A stretch of DNA of 64,000 bases from Oscillospiraceae bacterium (lineage in GTDB: Bacteria > Bacillota > Clostridia > Oscillospirales > Oscillospiraceae): assembly GCA_017439425.1 (NCBI GenBank), contig JAFSJE010000004.1:1-64000 (forward strand), given 5' to 3'. A program made the position numbers and the translations under genes. The notes below the pieces were generated by a model. That model saw only the letters and a list, made by a program, of their open reading frames with translations. It was not told the DNA's origin and ran no database searches. Position 1 is the stretch's first letter. Every line of letters begins with the position of its first letter. This document shows positions 36,672 to 48,365 of the stretch, piece by piece.

Positions 36672-37424
36672 ATGCCTGACGCAATTCTCGCCGCGAAGAT
36701 AATGGAGCGCGAGGGCTGTCCCTGCCCCGTCGCGGCTTATGATACGATAGATTCCACAAACCTTGAGCTGAAGCGGCGCATAGCCGCCGGCTGCGCTCTT
36801 CCGCAGCTCGTGATCGCTGACGGGCAGACCGCGGGAAGAGGCAGGCTCGGGCGCTGCTTTGAGTCGCCGGACGGGAGCGGGGTTTACTTTTCACTTGCCT
36901 TTCGCGCTGACGGCAACCTCGAGAACACAACGCTTGTCACCACAGCCGCCGCAGTCGCTGTGCGCGAGGCGATAGAGCGCGAAACGGGGCTCAGCTGCGG
37001 CATAAAATGGGTAAACGATCTGTATCTTGGCGGTAAAAAGGTCTGTGGCATCCTCGCCGAGGCTGTCGGAGGCTGCGTCATCGTCGGTATCGGAATAAAT
37101 ATTACCACGGAATTTTCGGGAGAACTGTCGGAAAAGGCGGCTTCACTCGGAAAAGAGTGCAGCCATGAGGCGCTCGCGGCGCTCTCCTGCGCCGGCATAC
37201 TGCGCTTTCTTGCGGGAAAAATGCCGGATATGATCGAAAAATACAGGGCGCACAGCATCGTTTTAGGAAAAGAAATAACGTATTTTTCCGCCTCGGAGCC
37301 GCCGAAAAGGGCGCGCGCGAGGGATATTGACTCCCGCGGCGGGCTTATAGTTGAATTTAACGATGGTGGGGAAGAAACGCTCAGAACCGGAGAAATATCC
37401 ATAAGAATGGAGGATTACAAATGA
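36672..37424 (+). CDS. birA: Biotin-[acetyl-CoA-carboxylase] ligase, without the DNA-binding domain
   Basis: 250 residues. The catalytic core is complete: YDTIDSTNLELKRR, ADGQTAGRGRLGRCFESPDGSGVYFSL (the GRGRxGR biotinyl-AMP loop), IKWVNDLYLGGKKVCGILAE and VIVGIGINI. A small SH3-like C-terminal domain follows. The N-terminal HTH of bifunctional BirA is missing, so it is expected to be only an enzyme that attaches biotin to carrier proteins. It overlaps the next gene by 4 bp. Confidence 0.94.
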   Translation: MPDAILAAKIMEREGCPCPVAAYDTIDSTNLELKRRIAAGCALPQLVIADGQTAGRGRLGRCFESPDGSGVYFSLAFRADGNLENTTLVTTAAAVAVREAIERETGLSCGIKWVNDLYLGGKKVCGILAEAVGGCVIVGIGINITTEFSGELSEKAASLGKECSHEALAALSCAGILRFLAGKMPDMIEKYRAHSIVLGKEITYFSASEPPKRARARDIDSRGGLIVEFNDGGEETLRTGEISIRMEDYK

Positions 37425-38440
37425 GATATCCCGAATTTTTGACAGGAAGTGGTAAAATAAGACTCGTCGCGCCGTCCTATGGCTGCACCTTCGAGCCGTA
37501 TGTAACGCGCCTTGAGAGCGCTGAGAAGAAATTTCGCGGGATGGGCTACGAGATAGTTGAGGCGCCGCACGTCCGCCTCTGCGAGGATTTCGGCCGCTCC
37601 GGAGCTGAGGACACCCTTGGCAGAGAGCTTACGGAGGCGCTTCTGGACGAGAGCGCAGCGGCGGTGATGAGCGTCGGCGGCGGCGAGACGATGTGCGAGA
37701 TCGTGCCGCACATCGACTTCAAGGCGATCGGAAATGCCGCGCCCAAGTGGTACATGGGCTTTTCGGACAACACGAACTACACGTTTCTTTCGGCAACTCT
37801 CGCGGACACCGCGGCGATCTACGGCCCCTGTTTCGGCTCCTTCGGCTTTACGCCGCCGGACGAGGGAACAGCCGACGCGCTGGAGCTTATTCACGGCAGA
37901 AAGCTCGCTTTTTCGGGCTACCCGATGTGGGAAAGGTGCGGCCTTGAAACGGAAGATCCGCTCGCGCCCCTCAATCTCACGGAGAGAACCGTGTACTCTT
38001 CGCTCAACTACACCGGAGGCAAAATTCGCGGCAGACTTTTAGGCGGCTGCGGCGACATACTCTTTACCCTGCTCGGCACGCGCTTTGACCGGGTTCGCGA
38101 GTTCAACGAGCGCTATAAGGACGACGGAACGCTATGGTTTATCGAGTTCTGCGATCACCACCCGATGGACGTGCGCCGCGCTCTTTGGGCGATGCGCGAG
38201 GCGGGGTGGTTCGACACGGCGAAGGGCTTTATAATCGGGCGACCGGTACACATCGACGAAAACCAGCAGGGGCTCGATATGCACACTGCTGTAGAGGGTG
38301 CGATAGGCAGGCTCGGCGTGCCGATAATCCTCGACGCTGACCTCGGCCACCTGCCGCCTGCGATGCCGATAATCACCGGCGCGGTAGGCGAGGCGGAGCT
38401 TTCCGGCGGCGCATTTACGCTGCGGCATACTCTTATATAA
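37421..38440 (+). CDS. LD-carboxypeptidase (peptidase family S66, LdcA/MccF-like)
   Basis: 339 residues. Nucleophile Ser in MGFSDNTNYT, catalytic Glu in LWFIEFCDHHP and His in ADLGHLPPAMPIITGA give the S66 Ser-Glu-His triad. N-terminal IRLVAPSYG and SVGGGETMCEIVPHIDF are typical. S66 enzymes release the terminal D-alanine from murein tetrapeptides in recycling, or cleave microcin C-like compounds; the MccF-like branch cannot be excluded. Translationally coupled to birA. Confidence 0.9.
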   Translation: MRYPEFLTGSGKIRLVAPSYGCTFEPYVTRLESAEKKFRGMGYEIVEAPHVRLCEDFGRSGAEDTLGRELTEALLDESAAAVMSVGGGETMCEIVPHIDFKAIGNAAPKWYMGFSDNTNYTFLSATLADTAAIYGPCFGSFGFTPPDEGTADALELIHGRKLAFSGYPMWERCGLETEDPLAPLNLTERTVYSSLNYTGGKIRGRLLGGCGDILFTLLGTRFDRVREFNERYKDDGTLWFIEFCDHHPMDVRRALWAMREAGWFDTAKGFIIGRPVHIDENQQGLDMHTAVEGAIGRLGVPIILDADLGHLPPAMPIITGAVGEAELSGGAFTLRHTLI

Positions 38441-38445
38441 ATAAT

Positions 38446-38474
38446 TTGCAATATAGTATTCTTTATGCTATAAT
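38446..38474 (+). promoter_or_regulatory. recJ-relA operon promoter
   Basis: TTGCAA (38446-38451) and TATAAT (38469-38474), 17-bp spacer, starting 6 bp after the preceding stop codon and 34 bp before the recJ ATG. Confidence 0.75.
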
Positions 38475-38507
38475 GAATTGTTAATCATTTGAAAGTGAGG
38501 TGAGAGC

Positions 38508-40203
38508 ATGACAAAACCGAAATGGTCTGTTGCGGGGTATGACCGCGCGGAGGCGGTGCGCCTTACGCGAAGCGGCATAAATCCGCTCGTCAGCGTGCTT
38601 CTCTCCTCTCGAGGCGCTACGAGCGAGAGCAAAATCGAGGCTCTCACAAGCTCTGAACTCTCGGCAATCTCCGATCCGTTTCTGATGGCGGATATGGACA
38701 AGGCGGCAGAGAGAGTACGCCGCGCCATAGAAAACCGCGAGCACGTCGCCGTCTACGGCGATTACGATGTCGACGGTATAACATCCTCCTGCGTGGTTGC
38801 GGATTATCTCCGCTCCAGAGGGATCAAGTGCGACATTTACATACCGGAGCGCCTTGAGGAGGGTTACGGAGTAAAGGATTCGGCGCTGGAGACGATTGCC
38901 GAGAAGGGCGTCAGCCTCGTTATCACGGTCGACTGCGGCATAACCGCCGCAGAGAACAAGCGCTTTGCCGCCTCTCTGGGCATGGATATGGTCATCACCG
39001 ACCACCACGAGGTCTCGGGCGAGCGCCCGACAAGCCCGGTGGTAGATCCTAAAAGACCGGACTGCCCCTCGCCGGCTAAGATGCTGGCGGGAGTCGGAGT
39101 TGCGTTCAAGCTCATCTGCGCGGTGGACGGAGTTCAGAACACCGAGAGCCTTCTCAATCGCTACGCCGACCTTGTCGCCGTCGGGACTATCGCCGACGTT
39201 ATGCCGATGATCGGTGAGAACAGAGTTTTTGTAAAGCGCGGGCTTCAGCTCGTGCGCGACGGCGCGAGACCCGGCCTCAGCAAGCTTATCGACGCCGCCG
39301 GCGCCAACCGCAGGAAGATGACCGTCACCGGCATCGGCTACACTCTCGCGCCGAGGATAAACGCTGCGGGCAGGCTCGGCGGAACGGACGTTGCGGTAAA
39401 TCTGCTGCTTTCCGAGAATTCCCGCGAAGCGGAGGAGCTTGCAAAGCAGCTCTGCTTCCTCAATACGGAGCGCCGCAGAATAGAGGCTGAGATGGTCGAC
39501 GAGGCGACGGAAATGCTCGATAAGGAGCCGCCGATGGGCAGACCGATCGTTCTTATGAGCGAGGGCTGGCATCAGGGCGTCGCCGGAATCGTCGCAAGCC
39601 GCATTTCGGAAAAATACAATCTGCCCGCGATAATGATCTGCGTAAAGGACGGGATCGGGCGCGGAAGCTGCCGCAGCAGCGGAGGGTACAACATCTTTGA
39701 GGCGCTCAGCGCAAACAGAGATATCCTGCTTTCCTTCGGCGGCCATGAGCTTGCCGCGGGCATCACGATAAGCGCTGAGAACGTGAGCGAGCTTCGCACC
39801 CGCCTCGGCGAAGCCTACGTCGCCGCATCGGACGATATTCCGGAGCCGACGCTTGCGATAGACTTTGAGGTAATAAAGCCGGAGCTTCTCAGCGTTGCGA
39901 ACATTATGGCGCTCGATGAGCTCGAGCCCTTCGGCACCGGCAATCCCGCGCCTGTGCTTTGTATGACGAATATGACCGTCGAGGCGGTGGTGCCGCTCTC
40001 CGGCGGGAAGCACACGAAGCTGAGGCTTGAAAAGTCAGGCATGGTATTTGACGGGCTCTTTTTCGGCAAGGAGCCGGATAAGCTGGAATTCAAGTCCGGC
40101 GACAGGGTCGACGCGGCGTTCAATCCGCAGGTCAATGAGTTCCGCGGCAAGAGAACGGTGCAGCTCAACCTTATCGACGCAGTAATAAACCGGGGTGAAG
40201 AAA

Positions 40204-40211
<8 letters not shown>
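38508..40211 (+). CDS. recJ: Single-stranded-DNA-specific exonuclease RecJ
   Basis: 567 residues. DHH-family motifs are complete: VAVYGDYDVDGITSS (motif I), VITVDCGI, VITDHHEV (DHH), and DHHA1 region GWHQGVAGIVASRISEKY with SFGGHELAAGITI. A C-terminal OB domain (MVFDGLFFGKEPDKLEF) follows. RecJ degrades single strands 5'-3' in recombination and mismatch/base repair. It lacks the long C-terminal extension of the B. subtilis protein. The stop overlaps the relA start region by 8 bp. Confidence 0.95.
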
Positions 40212-42438
<2,227 letters not shown>

Positions 42439-42440
42439 CC

Positions 42441-42878
42441 ATGAGAGCAGTAGTAACGAGAGTTTCCTCCGCGTCTGTTACGATAGAGGGCAGGGTAAAC
42501 GGCAAAATTGAAAAGGGCTATCTCGTTCTGCTCGGAGTCGGTCTGAACGATACCGAGGAGACTGCGAAGAAACTCGCTCAGAAGATAGCAAACCTCAGAG
42601 TTTTCGAGGATGAGAACGGCAAAATGAACCTCTCGCTTGCGCAGGTGGGCGGAAGCGTGCTTTGCGTGAGCCAGTTTACGCTCTACGCCGATACCTCGAG
42701 CCGCAGACCGGGCTTTACGAATGCCGCGCGCCCGGACAAGGCTGTGCCGCTCTATGAGCTGTTTATGGCTGAGCTTATGAGCCTCGGCTTTGAGGTTCAG
42801 CACGGTGAGTTCGGAGCGGATATGCAGGTCGAGAGCGTAAACGACGGCCCCGTGACCATACTTTTCGATATGGAGTGA
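42441..42878 (+). CDS. dtd: D-aminoacyl-tRNA deacylase
   Basis: 145 residues, full length. [45 protein letters not shown] and the Gly-cisPro motif in [10 protein letters not shown] are present. Dtd removes D-amino acids (and glycine) wrongly attached to tRNA. The relA-dtd order is standard in Bacillota. Confidence 0.96.
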   Translation: MRAVVTRVSSASVTIEGRVNGKIEKGYLVLLGVGLNDTEETAKKLAQKIANLRVFEDENGKMNLSLAQVGGSVLCVSQFTLYADTSSRRPGFTNAARPDKAVPLYELFMAELMSLGFEVQHGEFGADMQVESVNDGPVTILFDME

Positions 42879-42883
42879 ACATT

Positions 42884-43486
42884 ATGCTCATTAAAACGCT
42901 GACAGTCGGGCAGATGGAGGAAAACTCATACGTCGTTACGGACGAGGACAGCCTTCTCTGCGCCGTTATCGACCCGGGCGACGAGTCGAACACCATACTT
43001 GATTATATCGAAGAAAACCACCTCACTCCGGTGGCGATTCTGCTCACTCACGGTCATTTCGACCACACCGGCGCGGTGGAAGCTATACACGAGGAGACCG
43101 GCGCACCGGTTTACATAAGTAAGGACGATACCTCCGAGCAGTATGAGGATTTCCGCTGGAAGCCCATAGAGGGCGCGAGATATATTGCGGACGGGCAGAT
43201 AATCGAGGTCGGAAAGCTCAGATTCCGAGTGCTTGAAACTCCCGGACACTCCAAGGGCAGCGTGACCTTCCGCTGTGAGGACGCGCTCTTTACCGGCGAT
43301 ACGCTTTTCCGGGGCAGCGCTGGCAGGACCGACCTTCCCGGCGGCGACTATGACCGCCTTATGGCGTCCTTGCGTCGTCTTGCCGATATTCCGGGCGACC
43401 TTGAGATCTACCCCGGGCACGAGGCGCCCTCGACTCTCAATGTCGAGCGCGCGACCAACTATTATATGAGATTGAGCAAAGAATGA
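42884..43486 (+). CDS. MBL-fold metallohydrolase (glyoxalase II-like)
   Basis: 200 residues from ATG 42884 with GGAG 8 bp upstream; a GTG at 42875 is an alternative. Metal motif ILLTHGHFDHTGA (HxHxDH), His in LETPGHSKGSVTF, Asp in LFTGDTLFRGSAGRTDL, and YPGHEAPSTL. This dtd-adjacent family is often annotated as hydroxyacylglutathione hydrolase, but the real thioester substrate in clostridia is unknown. It overlaps the next gene by 4 bp. Confidence 0.92.
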   Translation: MLIKTLTVGQMEENSYVVTDEDSLLCAVIDPGDESNTILDYIEENHLTPVAILLTHGHFDHTGAVEAIHEETGAPVYISKDDTSEQYEDFRWKPIEGARYIADGQIIEVGKLRFRVLETPGHSKGSVTFRCEDALFTGDTLFRGSAGRTDLPGGDYDRLMASLRRLADIPGDLEIYPGHEAPSTLNVERATNYYMRLSKE

Positions 43487-44946
43487 AGCTGACTTTAGTA
43501 AATCACAATTACCGCTACGCCGCAGAGCAGATTATGATGAGCGTTTTTCCGGCTGAAAAACCGGAGGAAAACTCGGAAAACGAGGCAAAAATCAGCCTTA
43601 ACGAGGGCAAAAGGTTTGCAACCGCGTTCTGCACCATCATCTATAAGGGCAAAACGGCGAAGGGCAGCGCGAGGGTGGCGACTGAGGAGCTGACGAGCAA
43701 GCTCAAGCGCGATTCGCTTCTCCAGACCTGCGTGAAGCTCGCGTTCTACCGCGCGGCGGTAAAAATCGTACCGAAGCCCGTGTGGGGCTCGATAACCGGC
43801 ATAAGACCGGGTACAATATTCACAAAATACCTCGAGAGCGGCATGAGCGAGGAGAGGGCAAAGCGCGAGATGGTGCGATTTTACGATCTCTCGCCCGAGC
43901 GGGCGGGCTTTCTCGCCGACACGTCGCGCACATCTCTGGAGCTTAAGGCTTCGCTGAAGCCGAACGATATCGCGCTCTACGTCGGTATACCGTTCTGCCC
44001 GACAAGGTGCGCCTATTGCAGCTTCGTTAGCGCCTCGGTCGGCAAGAGCATGGCGCTCATTCCGCCGTTTCTTGAGGCTCTGCGCCGCGAAATAGAGCGG
44101 ATAGGTGAGATAGTCCGCGAGCTTGGGCTGAATCCAATAGCCATCTATATCGGCGGCGGCACGCCGACAACGCTCTCAGCTGAGGAGCTTACAGGGCTGT
44201 TCGGTTGGCTCAGAGAGAGCTTCGACTTAAGTAATCTCAGAGAATTTTCAGTCGAGGCCGGCAGACCGGACACGATAACGGCGGAAAAGCTCGACGCGAT
44301 GGAGAGAGCCGGAGTGACCCGCATAAGCGTAAACCCGCAGTCGCTCTCCGATGACGTACTGCGCGCGATAGGCAGAAGTCACAGCGCCGATATGGTGCGA
44401 GAGGCTTACAGAATGGCGCGCGAGCGCTTCTCGGGCGAGATAAATATGGACACCATCGCGGGACTTCCCGCCGACAGCGCCGAGTCCTTCAGGGCTACGC
44501 TCGACGAGCTTATTGCGATGGCGCCGGAGAATATCACAGTCCACACCCTCGCACTTAAAAAGGGCTCGCGTATAACGCTCGAGGGCTCGCCGATACCCGA
44601 CAAGGCTGAGGTCGGAAGAATGCTCGACTACGCGGCGAAGGCGCTCTCGTCGGCTGGTTACAGACCGTACTATCTTTACAGGCAGAAATTTATGTCCGGC
44701 GGGTTTGAGAATATCGGCTGGGCAAGGGATAATAAAATAAGTCCGTACAACGTGCTTATAATGGAGGAGCTCTGCACTATTCTCGCCGCCGGCGGCGGTG
44801 CGAGCACTAAGCTTGTAGACCCGAAAAAGGGGAGAATCGAGCGCATTTTCGATTATAAGTACCCGAAGGAGTACGTCGAGGGGATTGAAAAGACCCTCGC
44901 GGACAAGGAGAAAATTGCTGAATTTTATCAGGATGTGATAAGTTGA
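43483..44946 (+). CDS. hemZ: HemZ-type coproporphyrinogen dehydrogenase / radical SAM protein
   Basis: 487 residues. An N-terminal ~160-residue HemZ extension (GSARVATEELTSKLKRD, WGSITGIRPGTIFTKYL) precedes the radical SAM core YVGIPFCPTRCAYCSFVS (CxxxCxxC), YIGGGTPTTLSAEEL, EFSVEAGRPDTIT and the C-terminal HemN-like YRPYYLYRQKFMSGGFENIGW. Proposed to act in oxygen-independent oxidation of coproporphyrinogen III, although no other haem genes are visible here, so the role is uncertain. Translationally coupled on both sides. Confidence 0.9.
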   Translation: MKLTLVNHNYRYAAEQIMMSVFPAEKPEENSENEAKISLNEGKRFATAFCTIIYKGKTAKGSARVATEELTSKLKRDSLLQTCVKLAFYRAAVKIVPKPVWGSITGIRPGTIFTKYLESGMSEERAKREMVRFYDLSPERAGFLADTSRTSLELKASLKPNDIALYVGIPFCPTRCAYCSFVSASVGKSMALIPPFLEALRREIERIGEIVRELGLNPIAIYIGGGTPTTLSAEELTGLFGWLRESFDLSNLREFSVEAGRPDTITAEKLDAMERAGVTRISVNPQSLSDDVLRAIGRSHSADMVREAYRMARERFSGEINMDTIAGLPADSAESFRATLDELIAMAPENITVHTLALKKGSRITLEGSPIPDKAEVGRMLDYAAKALSSAGYRPYYLYRQKFMSGGFENIGWARDNKISPYNVLIMEELCTILAAGGGASTKLVDPKKGRIERIFDYKYPKEYVEGIEKTLADKEKIAEFYQDVIS

Positions 44947-45875
44947 ATATTAACGTTCTTGAGCTAAACGAAAAAGTGCGCCGCGACCCGATGGCATTCG
45001 CCGAGGAGTGCGAGGCGGATTACGATGAGCGCATAAAGCGCGCGGCGGGGGCGATAATCGAGAATATGCACCGCAGTCCGATAGTCCTGCTCTCCGGCCC
45101 CTCCGGTGCCGGCAAGACTACGACGGCGATGAAAATCGAATTTTATCTCGACCGCCTCGGCATCGAAACGCACACAGTTTCGATGGATAACTATTACAAG
45201 ACGATGAATCAGAAGACCGCGCCGAGAACGCCGGAGGGCGATATAGACTTTGAGAGCCCGGAGCTCATCGACATAGAGCTTCTGAACGAGCATTTCGATA
45301 TGCTCGCAAATCACAAAGAGATAAAGATCCCGTATTTTATGTTCTCGCGCCAGAAGCGCAGCGCGAGCAAGTGGAAGCCGATGCGCCTCAATGATAACGA
45401 GGTCGCTATTTTTGAGGGAATCCATGCGCTCAACGACGTATTTACCGACAAGAATCCGGACGCATTCGGGCTATATATTTCGCCAGAAACGCACTACACT
45501 CTCGGAGAGGGTGAGATCGCGCCGAGCCTCACGAGGCTTGTGAGAAGAGTCGTGCGCGACAACAATTTCAGAGGCTGTGACGCGAAAATGACGCTCTCGA
45601 TGTGGAAAAACGTCATGCGCGGCGAAAAGAGCTTTATTGACCCATATATCTGCAAGGCGAAGCTGAGGCTCGACTCGTCCATCGGATATGAGCTTGCGGT
45701 TATGCGCGACCACGCGCTTCCGCTGTTTGATGAGCTCAGCCACGACATTGCGGGGTACGACGAGATAGAGAATATGCTTCCCGTTCTGCGCGCAATCGCG
45801 CCGATGGAAAGCGACTGCTGCCCGATAGGCTCGCTCCTGCGAGAATTTATCGGCGGCGGTATTTACGAATATTAA
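44943..45875 (+). CDS. Nucleoside (uridine) kinase / phosphoribulokinase-family protein
   Basis: 310 residues from TTG 44943, with AGGATGTG upstream and a 4-bp overlap with hemZ. Walker A LSGPSGAGKTTTA (~49-61), SMDNYYKTM with the catalytic Asp, IDFESPELIDIELL, and IFEGIHALND match the uridine kinase-like family. An additional helical N-terminus (~45 residues) precedes the P-loop; in longer relatives a TGS-type domain occupies this place. It likely phosphorylates a nucleoside; substrate unproven. Last gene of the recJ-relA operon. Confidence 0.87.
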   Translation: MNINVLELNEKVRRDPMAFAEECEADYDERIKRAAGAIIENMHRSPIVLLSGPSGAGKTTTAMKIEFYLDRLGIETHTVSMDNYYKTMNQKTAPRTPEGDIDFESPELIDIELLNEHFDMLANHKEIKIPYFMFSRQKRSASKWKPMRLNDNEVAIFEGIHALNDVFTDKNPDAFGLYISPETHYTLGEGEIAPSLTRLVRRVVRDNNFRGCDAKMTLSMWKNVMRGEKSFIDPYICKAKLRLDSSIGYELAVMRDHALPLFDELSHDIAGYDEIENMLPVLRAIAPMESDCCPIGSLLREFIGGGIYEY

Positions 45876-45881
45876 GGGTAA

Positions 45882-45915
45882 CGGCTGTGAGGTTTTCTCA
45901 CAGCCGCATGTTTTT
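45882..45915 (+). terminator. Terminator of the recJ-relA operon
   Basis: CGGCTGTGAG (45882-45891) and CTCACAGCCG (45897-45906) form a perfect 10-bp stem with a GTTTT loop, followed by CATGTTTTT. Confidence 0.88.
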
Positions 45916-46130
45916 GCCTTCTGAGCAAGGCACGGTGACTGAAAAAGGAGCAGGCACAAAGATATAGTACAATGGGAGCGGCTAAGCGGGTTAGACGCTT
46001 CGCCAATCAGACAAAGGACACCGTGCAAAACGACCCGGTAAGTGTGATGGTCACTTCCAAAGTCTCTTATCTCTCTCTTGGTTCCGTTCTCTCTCTTTCT
46101 TGCGCAGAAAGAGAGAGAATGAACAAAAAG
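45916..46130. repeat. Intergenic region with palindromes, possible dispersed repeat element
   Basis: About 215 bp without a convincing gene. It contains GCACGGTG near 45931 with an inverted match CACCGTGC near 46020, and a perfect 13-bp inverted repeat TTCTCTCTCTTTC / GAAAGAGAGAGAA (46087-46099 and 46107-46119) with loop TTGCGCA. An open frame from 45972 runs through all of this and into the kinase gene's antisense, has odd composition and is not believed. The composition (palindromes, pyrimidine tracts) fits a repeated extragenic element, but only one copy is in the window. Confidence 0.4.
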
Positions 46131-46153
46131 CTGGCGGGACAATGGCCCGCCAG
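46125..46153 (-). terminator. Terminator of the histidine kinase gene
   Basis: On the minus strand CTGGCGGG and CCCGCCAG (46131-46153) form a perfect 8-bp stem, followed by CTTTTTG. Confidence 0.85.
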
Positions 46154-46177
46154 AGAGCGTTTAAAGCGCAGAAAATA

Positions 46178-47482
46178 TTATTCCTCCACGTTTATCGGCA
46201 GAATCACGTCGAGATTGAAGATCTCACCGTCGACAGAGGCGCTGAGCGCGCCGCCGAGACTATCAACGATCAGCTTTATGCTGCGCATTCCGTAGCCGTG
46301 CTCATCGCCGCCGGAGGAGACCGGCAGTCCGTCACTGAACCTTACGGAGCCGGAGAAATAGTTCCAGATATGTATTATCACGCTGTCGCCGAAGCGGCGG
46401 ATGGAGATGTCTATTATACGCTTATCCGGGTCGCTGACGCCGCGCGCACCCTCGATCGCGTTGTCAATGGCGTTGGCAAAGAGGTAGTAGAGCGGTATGC
46501 CGTCAAAATGCCCGAGATCGTCGTCGTAGGCGATGCACTGGAGGCGGATGTTCTCTCTGCGGCAGAGGTCGTCCATATTGCGGAAGAGAATGTCAAGAAC
46601 GTCGTTTCCGGTGCGAACTACAGGCTGAAGCTCCTCGACCGAGCGCCTGAGCGCGCCAATATCGGGTATCTTGACGTTCGACTCGCCCGCGAGGCGCTCT
46701 ACTCTGTCGAGCATGTGCTTGATATCGTGGTAGCGCACGTTCAGCTCCATCGCTGAGGTTTTCCACTGGTCGTACTGCTTCTCAGAGTCAACGAGCAGGC
46801 GGCGCATAACGGCGGAGTCGGTCTTTTCATTCTGCCATTTTGCGATGTAGACCTGAATAACGAGAGCGAAAACGCAGGAGATTATCGCGTAGAGATATGT
46901 CGCAAGCTTCGCTTCAAGCGTAACGAGATCGAAATCCGTAGCGAGGCGGTTTACGCCTATGCACAGAACGATGATCGAGGCGGAAATGATGCCGAGATTC
47001 AGCCCCGGCCTGACAGAACGCAGGTTGTTGACGAAAATTGCGTAGATTATCGCCATGACCGCCCAAAAAACGAGAAACTCAGCGATAAGCGGTAGTATTC
47101 CGCCACCGCGCAGCATTTCTGCGGCGGGTATGAGCTGAAGAATGTTGAATGCCTTGGAGGCGATGTGCTGCGCCGCCACGCCGCCGATCGAGCCAATTAC
47201 GATGGCGACCCAATCGCCCTCGAAGGAGGCGAGCATAACGGCAACCGACATTGCGATAGTCAGAAGCAGCGAGAGAAAGCGCACGAAGCCCGGGCCGATA
47301 TTATACAGGTTGAGAAAAGGGCTGAGAAAGCCGAAAACTATCGCGGAGATCGGCATAATGAGCCAGAAAAGGCGGCGCCTTTTGAAGCCCCAGCAGAAAA
47401 TCAGCTCAGCAAAAACAAGCTCGGCAAAGTACAGAAACGCCATGAGCGGGATTTCTCTCCCGAAAACCATTACCGTTGCCAT
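46178..47482 (-). CDS. Sensor histidine kinase, AgrC-like (GHKL ATPase)
   Basis: 434 residues. Six or seven membrane helices in the first ~215 residues, a dimerisation helix with the phospho-accepting His in NVRYHDIKHMLDRVE, and a HATPase_c_5 domain with FANAIDNAIEGA (N-box) and GYGMRSIKLIVDSLGG. The layout matches AgrC/ComD-type peptide or membrane-signal sensors. Transcribed with the LytTR regulator, 3 bp after its stop. No AgrB/AgrD-like pair is adjacent, so the signal is unknown. Confidence 0.9.
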   Translation of the reverse strand: MATVMVFGREIPLMAFLYFAELVFAELIFCWGFKRRRLFWLIMPISAIVFGFLSPFLNLYNIGPGFVRFLSLLLTIAMSVAVMLASFEGDWVAIVIGSIGGVAAQHIASKAFNILQLIPAAEMLRGGGILPLIAEFLVFWAVMAIIYAIFVNNLRSVRPGLNLGIISASIIVLCIGVNRLATDFDLVTLEAKLATYLYAIISCVFALVIQVYIAKWQNEKTDSAVMRRLLVDSEKQYDQWKTSAMELNVRYHDIKHMLDRVERLAGESNVKIPDIGALRRSVEELQPVVRTGNDVLDILFRNMDDLCRRENIRLQCIAYDDDLGHFDGIPLYYLFANAIDNAIEGARGVSDPDKRIIDISIRRFGDSVIIHIWNYFSGSVRFSDGLPVSSGGDEHGYGMRSIKLIVDSLGGALSASVDGEIFNLDVILPINVEE

Positions 47483-47485
47483 TTT

Positions 47486-48199
47486 TTAACCTCCGAGGTA
47501 TGCGTTCAGCCGGGCGATAAATTCCTTTTTCTTGGAGCGGCCAATCTTCTTGCGCTCGGTGCCGACGAGTATCTCATCGCCGTAAAGCCCGCGCACAAAG
47601 CGGAGATTTACAAGACAGCTTGCACTGCACCGCGCAAAATCATGAGCTATGAGCTCCGGCTCGCGGTCTGATAGCGTGCCGTAGGCGGAGATCATCTCGT
47701 CATAGGTGCGGAAAACGAGGTCGTGACCCATTACCTCAATATAAAGAAGATCAGAGGAGGGGACGATGCGGATGCCGTCCTTTACGCGGATCTTTACCGG
47801 AACGCCTGTACGGCTCCGGAGTATCTTTTCTGCCTTCTGGAGCTTTATTTTGAGGGAGTTGTAGTTAACGGGCTTGAGAATGTAGTCTATCGCGTCGACG
47901 TCGTAGCCCTTCGGGGCATACTGCGGCATATTCGTTACGAAAAAGAGAAGCGACATGGTATCCTTCTCGCGCAGGGCCTTCGCCGTATCGATGCCGTTCA
48001 TAAAGCCGTCCCCGAGCTCAACGTCCATAAAGATCATATCTGCGGGCGGAGTGTAGGCGGCAAGAAAGCTCTCGCCCTTGTTATAGCGGCGAACTGCAAA
48101 CTGCGAGCCGGTCTCGGCACTGTACTGCTTCAGGCATTTTTCGAGATATTCTGCGTAAGCGTCGTCGTCCTCGATAATATACGCGGCGTAATTTCTCAT
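47486..48199 (-). CDS. LytTR-family response regulator
   Basis: 237 residues from ATG 48199 (MRNYAAYIIEDDDAY); an adjacent ATG at 48202 leaves too little room after GAGGTG. Receiver domain with acidic IIEDDD, phospho-acceptor Asp in MIFMDVELGDG, Thr/Ser in FFVTNMP and Lys in YILKPVNY; LytTR DNA-binding domain from about residue 130 (SDLLYIEVMGHDLVF, FARCSASCLVNLRFV). It should act on paired repeats; two such repeats lie at 48266-48296, upstream of the divergent GH3 gene. Confidence 0.92.
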   Translation of the reverse strand: MRNYAAYIIEDDDAYAEYLEKCLKQYSAETGSQFAVRRYNKGESFLAAYTPPADMIFMDVELGDGFMNGIDTAKALREKDTMSLLFFVTNMPQYAPKGYDVDAIDYILKPVNYNSLKIKLQKAEKILRSRTGVPVKIRVKDGIRIVPSSDLLYIEVMGHDLVFRTYDEMISAYGTLSDREPELIAHDFARCSASCLVNLRFVRGLYGDEILVGTERKKIGRSKKKEFIARLNAYLGG

Positions 48200-48265
48200 C
48201 ATCTCACCTCTTTGGGCAATATGATAACACAAAAATCCGAAAATGTAAATTATGTTGTGAAAAGT

Positions 48266-48318
48266 GCAGTTTATTCCGACCCTATTTTAAGTTGAACCCC
48301 GGTTTGATATTGTATAGT
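48266..48318 (+). promoter_or_regulatory. GH3-gene promoter with two LytTR-like direct repeats
   Basis: GCAGTTTAT (48266-48274) and TAAGTTGAA (48288-48296) each match the LytTR half-site pattern [TA][AC][CA]GTTN[AG][TG] in 8 of 9 positions and are 22 bp apart, the spacing of classical tandem LytTR sites. The second overlaps a -35-like TTGAAC (48292-48297); TATAGT (48313-48318) follows after 15 bp. Confidence 0.55.
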
Positions 48319-48365
48319 CACCACATCGGGCGTAATGTCCGAAAAATGAAATAGGGAGGATAACC

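Noticed and set aside
45972..46295. Open frame of 107 codons on the plus strand across the recJ-kinase gap
   Set aside because: It runs through an inverted repeat and into antisense of the kinase gene, has no ribosome site and no recognisable domain.
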